Source: Candidatus Kuenenia stuttgartensis
GTDB lineage: Bacteria; Planctomycetota; Planctomycetia; Pirellulales; UBA1268
Assembly: GCA_945891385.1 (NCBI GenBank)
Contig: CAMDDJ010000028.1
Span: 1 to 38,454, forward strand
Direction of reading: 5' to 3'
Length of the DNA: 38,454 bases
Every line of letters starts with the position of its first letter. Within the stretch, counting starts at the first letter, position 1. The position numbers and the translations under genes are program-made. The notes under the pieces were generated by a model. The model saw nothing but the letters and a program-made list of their open reading frames with translations, had not been told where the DNA came from and ran no database searches. Shown here one piece after another: positions 17,505-26,629 of this stretch.

Positions 17505-19847
17505 ATGATTCACGCGCGACCCCTCGCCGTGCCGTTCGCAATCCTCCTGGCGGTTCCGTCGTTCGTGCAGGCGGCGCCGACGATCGCGCTGGTCGCCCCG
17601 CCGGGAGCGCCGCGGGGCAGCGAGGTGGAGGTGCGGATCAACGGCCGGGATCTCGCCGACCCGCGGGAGGTCTTCTTCGAAGATGGGGACATCGCGGTCG
17701 TGGGGCTCGAGCCGATCGATGCCGCGAACCTGAAGGCCCGGCTGCGAATCCCGGCCACCTGTCCGACCGGCAGCCACCGACTCCGGGTGCGGACGAAGGA
17801 AGGGCTCTCCGAACTTCGAAGCTTTCGCGTCGGCTTCGGCGGGCAACTCGCCGAGACCGAACCCAATAACGACGTGGCGACGGCCCAGGCCGTCGCGCTC
17901 CCTGGCACGATCACCGGCGTGGTCACCCGAGAAGACGCCGACTGCTTCAAGGTGTCGCTGCCTGCGGGCGGTGGGCTCGCCGTCGCCGTCGAGGCGATTC
18001 GGCTCGAGCAGGAGATGTTCGACCCACTCCTCGAAGTCGTGAGCCCGCAGGGAGAGGTGCTCGCCACGAGCGACGACCATCCACTCCTGGCCCAGGACGG
18101 CATGCTCTCGGTCACGGTCAAGGATGCCGGCGAATATGTCGTGCGGCTGCGGGAGAGCACCTTCGGCGGCAACGAGGGCTGTGTCTATCTGGTGCACCTC
18201 GGCGATTTCCCGGTGCCGCATCTCGCCTGGCCGCCGGTCGGTCCGCCCGGCGGGGGGCTCGCCGTGACTTGGCTCGGTGATCCGGCCGGACCATTCACAC
18301 AGTCCATCACGCTCCCTGCCGCGGCACCACCTGCGGGTCTGGTGGAGATTCATCCTGTGCGAGAAGGCGTCTCGTCACCAATGCCCGTGCCGCTGCGACT
18401 GACGAGCCTAGCGGCGACCCTCGAGGCCGAGCCGAATGGCAGCCCAGGCGAGGCGACGGCCGCCACGGCACCGACCGGCCTCTGCGGGCGGCTCGGCGAG
18501 GCCGACGACGTCGACTGGTTTCGGGTGACGGCCCCCAAGGGCTCGAAGTGGCATGTCCGCAGCTGGGGCCGTCGGCTCGGCTCGCCGATCGACCTCGTCG
18601 TGAATCTCTACCGCGACGACGCCAAGCGCGCGCGGATCACGGGCAACGATGACGCCGAAGGCCCCGACGCCGTGGCCCAGGTGACGGTTCCCGAGGAGGG
18701 CTCGTTCCTGGTGCGAGTCAACGATCACCAGCGGCGGGGAAGGCCCGAGTTCGTCTATTGGATCGAGGTGGAGCCGATGCTGCCGGAGGTCAACGTGTCG
18801 GTGCCGCCAGCCCGCACGACCACCCAGGACGGCCTCGTGGCCGCGGTGCCCCAGGGCAACCGCACGGCCCTGCTGTTGAACACGGCCCGCACGGACTTCG
18901 GCGGGCCGGCCCGGGTGACGATCGCCGACCTGCCAGCCGGCGTGACGGCCCATGTGCCCGACGCCGCAGGCAACGCCCCGGCCACGCTCGCGGTCTTCAA
19001 AGCCGCCGCCGATGCGCCGGCCACGACGACGATGGCCGCCGTGCAGGTCGCGGCCGTCGAGACCGGCCAGCCGCTCGGCGGTCTGCGGCAGAAGACCGAG
19101 CTTGTCTTCGGCCAGCCCAACAACGCTCCCTACCGGATTGCCCTGGGCGACCGGCTGCCGCTCGCCGTGGTGGAACAAGCCCCGATCCGGGTCGAACTCG
19201 AGCAGCCGGCGGTGCCGATCGTCCGCCGCGGCTCGCTGGAACTGAAGGTGCGGGTCGAGCGGCTCGACGGCTTCCAGGGGAAGGTGCGGCTGTTTCTGCC
19301 CTTCAAGCCGCCAGGCGTCGGTGCGGCCGCCACCGCCGAGATTCCCGCGGACCAGTCGGAGGGCGTCTATCTGCTGAGCGCCACCGCCGACGCCCCGCTC
19401 GGCGAGTGGCAGTTGGCCGTGACCGCCCGGCCGCAGCCGGAGCAGAACAACCGCGGCGATTCCGAGATGCTCGTCGCCAGCGGCCTGGTGACGCTCCGCG
19501 TGGCCGAACCGATCGTGGAACTCACCGCCGAACCGACGGCGGTCGAGCAGGGCCAGGCGGGCAGCCTCGTCTGGAAGGTACAGAAGCCCGGCGGGTTCAC
19601 CGGCGCCGCGAAGGCCAAGCTCTTGGGGCTGCCGGCCAAGACGGAGGCCCCGGAGCTCGATCTCGTCGCCGACGCAGCCGAACTCACCTTCCCGCTCACG
19701 GTCGGCCCCGACGCGCCGGCCGGTCCCCACAAGAACGTGTTCTGCGAACTGCGGGTGCCGCAGGGCGATGCCTGGGTGGTCCATACAACGGCCCCCGTAC
19801 AGGTGCGGATCGACACGCCGCTGCCCGCCGAGGAGGCCACGCCATGA
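17505..19847 (+). CDS. Secreted PPC-domain protein
   Basis: 780 residues with a signal peptide (FAILLAVPSFVQAA). After an Ig-like N-terminal domain (residues 24-110, PPGAPRGSEVEVRINGRDL), two pre-peptidase C-terminal (PPC) beta-sandwich domains are recognisable: about 118-230 (TEPNNDVATAQAV...DADCFKVSLPAG...GEYVVRL) and about 307-410 (EAEPNGSPGEATAA...DDVDWFRVTAPKG...GSFLVRVND). The remaining 370 residues look like further beta-sandwich modules without catalytic motifs. No peptidase is attached, so it is probably a structural or binding partner of the neighbouring haem proteins. The stop overlaps the next ATG by four bases (ATGA at 19844-19847), implying translational coupling. Confidence 0.88.
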   Translation: MIHARPLAVPFAILLAVPSFVQAAPTIALVAPPGAPRGSEVEVRINGRDLADPREVFFEDGDIAVVGLEPIDAANLKARLRIPATCPTGSHRLRVRTKEGLSELRSFRVGFGGQLAETEPNNDVATAQAVALPGTITGVVTREDADCFKVSLPAGGGLAVAVEAIRLEQEMFDPLLEVVSPQGEVLATSDDHPLLAQDGMLSVTVKDAGEYVVRLRESTFGGNEGCVYLVHLGDFPVPHLAWPPVGPPGGGLAVTWLGDPAGPFTQSITLPAAAPPAGLVEIHPVREGVSSPMPVPLRLTSLAATLEAEPNGSPGEATAATAPTGLCGRLGEADDVDWFRVTAPKGSKWHVRSWGRRLGSPIDLVVNLYRDDAKRARITGNDDAEGPDAVAQVTVPEEGSFLVRVNDHQRRGRPEFVYWIEVEPMLPEVNVSVPPARTTTQDGLVAAVPQGNRTALLLNTARTDFGGPARVTIADLPAGVTAHVPDAAGNAPATLAVFKAAADAPATTTMAAVQVAAVETGQPLGGLRQKTELVFGQPNNAPYRIALGDRLPLAVVEQAPIRVELEQPAVPIVRRGSLELKVRVERLDGFQGKVRLFLPFKPPGVGAAATAEIPADQSEGVYLLSATADAPLGEWQLAVTARPQPEQNNRGDSEMLVASGLVTLRVAEPIVELTAEPTAVEQGQAGSLVWKVQKPGGFTGAAKAKLLGLPAKTEAPELDLVADAAELTFPLTVGPDAPAGPHKNVFCELRVPQGDAWVVHTTAPVQVRIDTPLPAEEATP

Positions 19848-22327
19848 AGCATCTCGTGCCGTGCTTCCTCCTGCTTCAGTCCATGCTGCCGCTCATGAGC
19901 CCGGCGGCCGCCGGCGGTTTCGAGGCCGTCGGCATCGAGGTCTTTCCCCCGCGGGTGCAACTCGACGCGGCGGGGGATCGGCAGCGGATCGTCGTCCAGG
20001 CTCGGGCCGCCGACGGTCGCACCCGCGACGTGACGGCCGAAGCTGAGGTCAGTCTCTCCGAGGCCACGCTTGCCAGGATCGAGAAACCAGCCGGCGGAGT
20101 CGTGCTGCGGCCGGCCGCCGACGGCGACGGCACGATCCGCGTGGCCTACGCGGGCCATTCGGCCGAAGTCCCGCTGCGGGTGGTGTCGGCCAGCACTCCT
20201 GCACCGCTCTCGTTTCGGCTCGACGTGATGCCGATCTTCGCCCGGTCCGGCTGCAACATGGGCAGCTGCCACGGCGCGGCCCGCGGCAAGGACGGCTTCA
20301 ACCTCTCTCTCTTCGGATTCGATCCGGCCGGCGACTATCACCGACTCACCCGCGAACTGCCGGGCCGCCGGATCGATCTGGCGAGCCCACGGGAGAGCCT
20401 GCTCTTTCTCAAGGCCGTCGGCGGCGTGCCCCACACCGGTGGTAAGCGGTTCGAGCCCGAGAGCGAACTCGCCGCCACGCTCCTCCGCTGGATCGAGGCC
20501 GGCGCCCCGGATGATCCTGGCCCTGATCCCGGGGCGAGCGTGCCGCAGCTCATGGCCCTCGATCTCTACCCGCCGACCGCCCTGCTTGAAGGCGAGGCCG
20601 CGTCACAGCAGCTCGTGGCCGTCGCTCGGTTCTCCGATGGCACCGATCGCGACGTGACCGACCTCTGCTGGTATGCGTCCAATAACGACCGGAGCGTGAA
20701 GGTCACTCCCGACGGTCTGACCACGAGCGGCGTCCGCGGGGAGGCGTTCGTGATGGCCCGCTACGCCACGATCACGGTGGGGGTACCGCAGGTGGTGATC
20801 CCAGCCGACCTCGCATTCACGTATCCCGAGGAGGAGCCGCTGCCGGGTCAGACGGAGGGTTCCCTGGCAATCGACGAGCTCGTGGCCGCCAAGCTGCGAA
20901 GCCTCCGGATCGAGCCCTCGCCCCTCTGCGACGACGAGACATTTCTGCGGCGGGTCAGCCTCGATCTCGTCGGCCTCCTGCCGACGGCCGAGGAGCGGGC
21001 GGCGTTTCTGGCCGATGCCGCGGTCGACAAGCGGGCCCGCAAGGTCGACGAGCTCCTCACCCGGCCGGAGTTCAGCCAACTCTGGGTGATGCGGTGGGCC
21101 GAGATCCTCCAGATCCGCTCCCAGGGCGTAGACGTCAGCCCCAAGGGTGCGCTTCTCTACCACCAGTGGCTTGCCCGGCGGATCGCGGCCAATCAGCCGG
21201 TCGACGAGATGGTGCGCGACCTACTCACGGCCTCCGGCGGCACCTTCGAGAATCCGCCTACCAACTATTTCCAGCTCGAGCGGAACACGCTCAAGCTCGC
21301 TGAGAACGTCGCCCAGGCGTTCCTCGGAATGCGGATCCAGTGCGCCCAGTGCCACAACCATCCCTTCGACCGCTGGACGATGGACGACTACTACGGCTTT
21401 GCGGCCTTCTTCACCCAGATCGGCCGGAAGCGGGCGGCCGACCCGCGGGAGACGATCGTGTTCGAGTCGGGCGGTGGTGAGGTACAGCATCCCGTCCGCA
21501 AGCAGCCGGCCACGCCGAAGTTTCTCGGCGGCGATGTGCCGAAGGTCGCCGACCGTGGTCGCCGGGCTGCCGTGGCCGAATGGATCACCGCGGCTGAGAA
21601 TCCGTACTTCGCCCGCCATGTGGCCAACACCGCCTGGGCCCATTTCCTCGGTCGAGGGATCGTGCACGAACCGGACGATGCGCGGGTGAGCAACCCGCCG
21701 GCCAACGGCCCCCTGCTCGACGAACTGGCCCGGCGGCTGGTCGCCTCGGGCTGGGACTTCCGCGGTATGGTCCGCGACATCTGCACCTCCCGCACCTACC
21801 AGCGGTCCTGCGAGCCGACCGAGTCGAACCGGCTCGACGAGACGAACTTCGCCCGGGCGGCCGTCCGCCGGCAGCGGGCGGAGGTGCTGCTCGACGTGCT
21901 CGCCCAGGTGACGGAAACGAAACACAAGTTTCCCGGGCTGCCGCTTGGGGCCCGGGCGGTCGAGGTGGCCGACGGCCGCACGACGAACTACTTCCTCACG
22001 ACCTTCGGCCGGGCGACCCGAGAAGACGTCTGCACCTGTGCGGTCAAGATGGAGCCGAGCCTTTCGCAGGCGCTGCATCTCTTGAATGGTGAGGTGGCAA
22101 ACGAAAGGATCCGTCAGGGCAATGTCGTGGGGCGGATGCTCGACGCCGGCCAGGAGCCCGCCGCGGTGATCGAGAGCCTCTTCATCCGCTGCAACGGCCG
22201 CGGCCCCACGGAGGAGGAGCGGACGGAACTCCTCGCGACCGTCGACGCAGCCACCGACAAGAAACAGGCCCTCGAAGACGTGTTCTGGGCTCTGCTCAAC
22301 TCCCCCGAGTTCATCTTCAATCACTGA
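19844..22327 (+). CDS. DUF1549/DUF1553 haem protein with Ig-like domains
   Basis: 827 residues; ATG preceded by AGGAGG at 19831-19836 and overlapping the previous stop. After a signal peptide (MKHLVPCFLLLQSMLPLMSPAAA) come a bacterial Ig-like domain (about 28-115), a haem-like motif CNMGSCHG (C137, C142, H143, spacing CX4CH), a second Ig-like domain (about 232-325), DUF1549 (TFLRRVSLDLVGLLPTAEER onward) with a canonical CAQCHNHPFDRW haem site (C500, C503, H504), and DUF1553 (WAHFLGRGIVHEPDD...PSLSQALHLLNGEVANERI). These are characteristic planctomycete proteins of unproven function, thought to be periplasmic electron-transfer or degradative components. The unusual CX4CH spacing is, to my knowledge, a standard variant in this family. 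It is probably one operon with the genes on both sides. Confidence 0.94.
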   Translation: MKHLVPCFLLLQSMLPLMSPAAAGGFEAVGIEVFPPRVQLDAAGDRQRIVVQARAADGRTRDVTAEAEVSLSEATLARIEKPAGGVVLRPAADGDGTIRVAYAGHSAEVPLRVVSASTPAPLSFRLDVMPIFARSGCNMGSCHGAARGKDGFNLSLFGFDPAGDYHRLTRELPGRRIDLASPRESLLFLKAVGGVPHTGGKRFEPESELAATLLRWIEAGAPDDPGPDPGASVPQLMALDLYPPTALLEGEAASQQLVAVARFSDGTDRDVTDLCWYASNNDRSVKVTPDGLTTSGVRGEAFVMARYATITVGVPQVVIPADLAFTYPEEEPLPGQTEGSLAIDELVAAKLRSLRIEPSPLCDDETFLRRVSLDLVGLLPTAEERAAFLADAAVDKRARKVDELLTRPEFSQLWVMRWAEILQIRSQGVDVSPKGALLYHQWLARRIAANQPVDEMVRDLLTASGGTFENPPTNYFQLERNTLKLAENVAQAFLGMRIQCAQCHNHPFDRWTMDDYYGFAAFFTQIGRKRAADPRETIVFESGGGEVQHPVRKQPATPKFLGGDVPKVADRGRRAAVAEWITAAENPYFARHVANTAWAHFLGRGIVHEPDDARVSNPPANGPLLDELARRLVASGWDFRGMVRDICTSRTYQRSCEPTESNRLDETNFARAAVRRQRAEVLLDVLAQVTETKHKFPGLPLGARAVEVADGRTTNYFLTTFGRATREDVCTCAVKMEPSLSQALHLLNGEVANERIRQGNVVGRMLDAGQEPAAVIESLFIRCNGRGPTEEERTELLATVDAATDKKQALEDVFWALLNSPEFIFNH

Positions 22328-22409
22328 CTTCACGGCTGCCGGCCCTCCGGCCGGCGGTCGCACCTCCGGGCGACCGTGTTCGTGTACCTCCGCGAGTTTC
22401 GACGCACAG

Positions 22410-24053
22410 ATGACGAATCCGCCACTCAGCCGTATCGCCAGGGTGATCTGCCCCGTTCTTGCATGTGGCCTGTTGACCGTGGCCTCGGCCGCCGAGCCGC
22501 CCAATTTCACCGATCAGGTGCTGCCGATCTTTCGCGAGAAGTGCTGCAGCTGCCACAACCCCGACAAGAAGGCGGGCGGGCTCGATCTCACGAGTTGGGG
22601 TCAGACGATGGCCGGCGGGAGTTCGGGCGAGGTGATCGCGCCGGGCGACGCGGCCGGCTCGTACCTCTTCATGCTTGCGAGCCACGAGTCGGAGCCGAAG
22701 ATGCCGCCCGAGTCCGACAAGCTGCCAGTGGCGTCGCTCGACGTGATCAAGGCGTGGATCGACGCCGGTGCAATCGAGCGGGCAGGTGGCAAGCCGGTCG
22801 CGAAGAGGCAGAACGCGATCGCGCTGGGGGTCCTCGAGGCCGTCCGGCCCGAGGGCCCGCCGGTGATGCCGCCGCGGCTCTCGCTCGACGTGGTCAGCCA
22901 CGGTGAGCGTCCCACGGCCGTGACGGCGGTGGCCACCTCGCCTCACGGCGAGGTGCTCGCCCTCGGCGGCCGGCGGCAGGTGCTGCTCTACCAGACCAAC
23001 TCGCTCGACCTGCTTGGCGTGCTCCCGTTCCCGGAAGGCGTGGCTCGGGTGATGCGGTTTTCCCGCAACGCGAAACTGCTGCTGGCCGCGGGTGGCGAAG
23101 CGGCCAAGAGCGGCCGAGTGGTGGTCTGGGACGTCGCCACAGGCGAGCGGGTGGCCGAGGTGGGCGAGGAGTTCGACGAGGTGCTCGCCGCCGACATCAC
23201 GGCCGACAGCCGGTGTATCGCCCTGGGTGGTCCTGCCCGGGTCGTACGGCTCCTGAAGACGGCCGATGGCAGCCTGGCCCACGAGATCCGCAGCCACACC
23301 GACTGGATCACGGCGGTCGAATTCTCCCCCGACGGCCGGAAGCTCGCCTCGGGCGACCGAGCGGGCAACCTCTTCCTCCGCGAGACCCGCGGGGCTCGCG
23401 ATGCCGGCACGCTCAAGGGCCACGCAGCCGCGATCACCGCCGTGGCGTGGCGGCCAGACGGGCTCGTGCTGGCGAGCGTGTCGGAGGATGGCACCGCCCG
23501 GCTCTGGGATCCCCGCTCGGCCACCCAACTCAAGAATTGGCCGGCTCATCCCGGCGGCGCCGAGTGGGTCGCCTGGCTGCCCGACGGTCGGCTCGTCACC
23601 ACCGGCCGCGACCGGAAGGCGAAGCTCTGGAAGGGCGACGGCTCGCTCGAGCGGGATCTCGGATCCCTCGCCGACATCGGCACGCGTGTGGCGGCCACAA
23701 GTGACTCTCAGCGGGTGTTCGTCGGCGACTGGACCGGCGGGCTCACGGCCTTCACGACCGCCGACGGAAAGCCGGCCGGCGGGATCGACACCAACCCGCC
23801 CTCGCTGGCCGAGCGGCTGGCCGCCGCAGAACGCGTTCTCGCTGAAGTCGCCACCGCCGAGCAGACGGCCGCAGACCAGGCCCGCGCCGCCGCCGACGCG
23901 ATGCAACTGGCCGAGTCGCAACTCGCCGCCGCCCGCCAGGCACTTGACGACGCGACCGCCGCCGCCGAAGCCGCTCGCAGCCGTCAGGCCGAGGCTACCC
24001 AGGCGGTCGACCGCTGGCGTGCGGAACTCGACTTCGCCACGCAGCCGAAGTAG
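22410..24053 (+). CDS. Cytochrome c (PSCyt1)-WD40 repeat protein
   Basis: 547 residues with a signal peptide (VICPVLACGLLTVASAAE). Residues 30-120 are a planctomycete-type cytochrome c domain: FTDQVLPIFREKCCSCHNPDKKAGGLDL, with haem motif CXXCH at C45-C48-H49, and the closing LDVIKAWIDAGA. Residues about 160-460 contain WD40 blades (SHTDWITAVEFSPDGRKLASG, GHAAAITAVAWRPDGLVLASVSEDGTARLWD, and weaker repeats), forming a beta propeller for protein contacts. Residues about 470-540 are a long Ala/Glu/Gln-rich helix likely to form a coiled coil. It follows the DUF1549/1553 gene by 82 bases on the same strand, the usual pairing in planctomycetes. Confidence 0.93.
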   Translation: MTNPPLSRIARVICPVLACGLLTVASAAEPPNFTDQVLPIFREKCCSCHNPDKKAGGLDLTSWGQTMAGGSSGEVIAPGDAAGSYLFMLASHESEPKMPPESDKLPVASLDVIKAWIDAGAIERAGGKPVAKRQNAIALGVLEAVRPEGPPVMPPRLSLDVVSHGERPTAVTAVATSPHGEVLALGGRRQVLLYQTNSLDLLGVLPFPEGVARVMRFSRNAKLLLAAGGEAAKSGRVVVWDVATGERVAEVGEEFDEVLAADITADSRCIALGGPARVVRLLKTADGSLAHEIRSHTDWITAVEFSPDGRKLASGDRAGNLFLRETRGARDAGTLKGHAAAITAVAWRPDGLVLASVSEDGTARLWDPRSATQLKNWPAHPGGAEWVAWLPDGRLVTTGRDRKAKLWKGDGSLERDLGSLADIGTRVAATSDSQRVFVGDWTGGLTAFTTADGKPAGGIDTNPPSLAERLAAAERVLAEVATAEQTAADQARAAADAMQLAESQLAAARQALDDATAAAEAARSRQAEATQAVDRWRAELDFATQPK

Positions 24054-24092
24054 GGGCGTTTTCACCCAATCTGCTATCTTCCCGCGCGACCG

Positions 24093-24116
24093 GTCTGGAT
24101 CAACGCTGATCCAGAC
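24093..24116. promoter_or_regulatory. Perfect 10-bp dyad upstream of the symporter
   Basis: GTCTGGATCA (24093-24102) and TGATCCAGAC (24107-24116) are perfect inverted repeats around ACGC. The dyad lies 26 bases before the GTG start, with no T-run after it. It could be an operator, a leader attenuator hairpin, or a processing site separating the WD40 and symporter cistrons. Confidence 0.55.
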
Positions 24117-24142
24117 GTTCGCTGGGGCCTTGGAGCGTCACC

Positions 24143-25537
24143 GTGAATCTCTTCAACGCCCTGTTGGCGGCGTCGGACTCCCCATCCGCCTCCGTCATCG
24201 ATCGGGCGAACGCCTTCTTCGAGTGGACCAGCGGCTTCCTCTGGGGGCCGTGGCTCCTCGTGTTGCTCGTTGGCACCCACATCTATCTCACCGTTCGCCT
24301 GGGTGTCGTCCAACGCTGGCTGGGGCCGGCGATCCGGCTCACCTTCCGGTCGGAACGCGGGGCCGAAGGTGACGTGAGTCCGTTTGGTGCGCTGGCGACG
24401 GCGCTGGCCGCCACAGTGGGCGCCGGCAACATCGTCGGGGTGGCCGTCGCGGTCACGGCCGGCGGCCCCGGGGCCATCTTCTGGATGTGGATCACCGGGG
24501 TCTTGGGGATCGCAACCAAATACGCGGAGGCCCTCCTGGCCGTGCAGTTCCGGGTCAGGAACGAGCGGGGCGAGATGTCCGGCGGACCGATGTACGTGCT
24601 GGCCAATGGACTCCAGCTGCCCTGGCTCGGCGTGTTGTTCGCCGTGTTCACTGTCGTGGCCGCATTCGGGATCGGCAACATGTTTCAGGCCAAGGCCGTC
24701 ACGGCGAGCGTGCTCGAACTGGTTCCCGAGGGAACCCCCGAGACGCCGATCCGCGTGGCCTGCGGCCTGATCATGGCCGCGGCCACCGGGCTCGTCCTGA
24801 TCGGCGGCATCAAGTGGATCGCCCGGTTCTGCGAGATTCTCGTCCCCTTCATGATCGTCAGTTACCTGGTCGGCTGCGGGATCATTCTCGCATGCCACTG
24901 GGACCGGCTTCCCGCCGCCATCGCCCTGATCCTCTCCGACGCCTTCTCCGGCGAAGCCCTCGCCGGCGGTGGGCTCGGAGCGATGATCGCGGCGGGCGTC
25001 AAGCGGGGCCTCTTCTCCAACGAATCGGGCCTGGGCAGCGCACCGATCGCAGCAGCTGCCGCCCGGTCGCGGAATCCGGCCCAGCAGGCGCTCGTCTCGA
25101 TGACCGGCACCTTCTGGGACACCGTCGTCGTCTGCCTGATCACCGGCCTGGTTCTGGTGGTCACCGGCGCCTGGAATAGCGGCCTCGAGGGTGCCGCCAT
25201 GACCGCCGCGGCCTTCGGGACGATCCCCTACGTCGGCCCGCCTGTGCTTACCCTTGGCCTGATCGCCTTCGTGTTCTCAACGCTGATCGGATGGTCGTAT
25301 TACGGTGAGAAGGCTCTTGAATACCTGGGCGGGCTCCGGCTCGTGCCCGTCTACCGCTGGCTCTGGCTGGTGGCGATCTTCCTCGGGGCGACGTTTCCGA
25401 GTTCTCTGGTGATCAATTTCTCCGACTCGGCCAACGCCCTGATGGCGATCCCGAATCTGATCTCGCTGATCGCGCTCGCCGGCCTGGCCGCCCGCGAGTC
25501 GAAGCAGTGGCTGTCGCAGCCCGAAACCTTCGAGTGA
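24143..25537 (+). CDS. Sodium:alanine symporter family (AGCS) protein
   Basis: 464 residues from a GTG, with GGAG at 24131-24134. Membrane protein with about 10-11 helices and the AGCS hallmarks: ATVGAGNIVGVAVAVTAGGPGAIFWMWITGVLG (family signature PGaiFWMWi), MSGGPMYVL, RGLFSNESGLGSAPIAAAAA, and near the end LIAFVFSTLIGWSYYGEKALEYL. Members import alanine, glycine or related amino acids with Na+. The length fits the family. The gap to the WD40 stop (89 bases) contains a strong dyad, so it may be separately regulated. Confidence 0.94.
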   Translation: MNLFNALLAASDSPSASVIDRANAFFEWTSGFLWGPWLLVLLVGTHIYLTVRLGVVQRWLGPAIRLTFRSERGAEGDVSPFGALATALAATVGAGNIVGVAVAVTAGGPGAIFWMWITGVLGIATKYAEALLAVQFRVRNERGEMSGGPMYVLANGLQLPWLGVLFAVFTVVAAFGIGNMFQAKAVTASVLELVPEGTPETPIRVACGLIMAAATGLVLIGGIKWIARFCEILVPFMIVSYLVGCGIILACHWDRLPAAIALILSDAFSGEALAGGGLGAMIAAGVKRGLFSNESGLGSAPIAAAAARSRNPAQQALVSMTGTFWDTVVVCLITGLVLVVTGAWNSGLEGAAMTAAAFGTIPYVGPPVLTLGLIAFVFSTLIGWSYYGEKALEYLGGLRLVPVYRWLWLVAIFLGATFPSSLVINFSDSANALMAIPNLISLIALAGLAARESKQWLSQPETFE

Positions 25538-25576
25538 CTGCCATCTGACACCGGCCGGGCGGAGATGAATCGTTCG

Positions 25577-25604
25577 TTGACACCGTCAAAACGCGCCCTA
25601 GAAT
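25577..25604 (+). promoter_or_regulatory. Near-consensus sigma-70 promoter for the DUF1559 gene
   Basis: TTGACA (25577-25582, 6/6), a 16-base spacer and TAGAAT (25599-25604, 5/6). Transcription should start near 25611, 35 bases before the ATG. It is the best vegetative-type promoter match I found in the window. Confidence 0.75.
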
Positions 25605-25629
25605 GATTTTTGAATACTCAAAAATCATT
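25602..25629. promoter_or_regulatory. AT-rich 10-bp dyad overlapping the -10 box
   Basis: AATGATTTTT (25602-25611) and AAAAATCATT (25620-25629) are perfect inverted repeats around an 8-base loop, followed by six Ts (25628-25633). The left arm covers the end of the -10 box and the likely start site. A repressor bound here would block transcription. Because a T-run follows, the transcribed part might also act as an early attenuator, although most of the left arm precedes the start site. Confidence 0.65.
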
Positions 25630-25645
25630 TTTTGGAGACCCAAAA

Positions 25646-26629
25646 ATGGGGGCGCGCGACTTCCGGTCGGGCTTCAGCCTGGTCGAACTGCTCGTCGTGA
25701 TCGCGATCGTCGCTAGTCTCGTCGGCCTGCTTCTCCCGGCAGTGCAGTCCGCGCGGGAGTCGGCTCGGCGGATGCAATGCGGGGCGAGCCTGCGGCAACT
25801 CGGCCTTGCGGTCCTCGGCCATGAATCGGCCAAACGGCGGCTGCCGGCCGGCTATGTCAGCGACGTGTCTCGGCCGGATCGCGATCCAGCCACCCTCGAC
25901 GCCGCTCCGGGCACGGGCTGGGGGCTCCAGATCGCCCCCTTCATCGAGGAGACGGCGACCTTTGCCGCCTCGTGCCATGCCGACGACCCCGAACTCGGGG
26001 TGATGCATCCCCATAACCGGGACATCGTGGCCCGCGAGTTGCCGGTGTTTCTCTGTCCGTCTGCCAGCGGCGAGCGGGAGGCGTTTGCCGTCCGAACCAT
26101 GAGCGGAGCGCCCCACCCCTCGGGGCTGCGGCTAGGCCGCTCCCACTACGTCGCCAATGCCGGTCACCGCGAGCCCTGGTCGGAGCCCCTGGCCGCGTGG
26201 GATCGACTCGCCAACGGGCCGCTCTATCGCAACTCGTTCCTCCGGCTCTCGCAGATCACCGACGGCATGTCGCGAACGGTCTTTCTCGGAGAACATTCCT
26301 CCGTCCTCTCCGAGAAGTCCTGGGCGGGCATCGTGCCGGGCGGCGCGAGCCATCCGACGTCGTCCTTCGCGGCCCGCGTCGGCACCGAGCCGGATGCCGC
26401 CGCCACGCTCGTACTCGTCCACAGCGGCCCGGCCTCTTCGGAACTCGACGTCGTCCATCCGCCGAACGACCCGGTGGCCCACGTCTGCCAGATGTATGCC
26501 GAGCATCGCGGCGGGGCGAATGTGTCGTTTGGCGACGGCTCGGTGCGGTTCATCGCCGAGACGATCAACCATGATGTCTGGGCGGCCGCCTGCAGCTATG
26601 ACGGCGGCGAGGTGGCGCGTGTGGAGTGA
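25646..26629 (+). CDS. DUF1559 prepilin-like protein
   Basis: 327 residues; ATG chosen for GGAG at 25634-25637. Type IV pilin/pseudopilin N-terminus: RSGFSLVELLVVIAIVASLVGLLLPAVQSARESARR, with the cleavage Gly9-Phe10, the conserved Glu at position 5 of the mature protein (E14), and a hydrophobic helix. The body is DUF1559 (SBP_bac_10-like), including MQCGASLRQLGLAVLGHE, SQITDGMSRTVFLGE and the C-terminal signature HRGGANVSFGDGSVRFI. This family is greatly expanded in planctomycetes; the function is unknown, presumably surface- or secretion-linked. The gene overlaps the downstream lipoprotein start by 11 bases and has its own strong promoter with an overlapping dyad. Confidence 0.95.
   Translation: MGARDFRSGFSLVELLVVIAIVASLVGLLLPAVQSARESARRMQCGASLRQLGLAVLGHESAKRRLPAGYVSDVSRPDRDPATLDAAPGTGWGLQIAPFIEETATFAASCHADDPELGVMHPHNRDIVARELPVFLCPSASGEREAFAVRTMSGAPHPSGLRLGRSHYVANAGHREPWSEPLAAWDRLANGPLYRNSFLRLSQITDGMSRTVFLGEHSSVLSEKSWAGIVPGGASHPTSSFAARVGTEPDAAATLVLVHSGPASSELDVVHPPNDPVAHVCQMYAEHRGGANVSFGDGSVRFIAETINHDVWAAACSYDGGEVARVE

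Noticed and set aside
18758..19843. Upstream extension of the DUF1549/1553 frame by 362 codons
   Set aside because: Overlaps the PPC gene out of frame; the real start at 19844 has a strong ribosome-binding site and signal peptide.
22317..24065. 582-codon open frame antisense to the WD40 gene
   Set aside because: The cytochrome/WD40 motifs on the plus strand are unambiguous; this frame has no motif.
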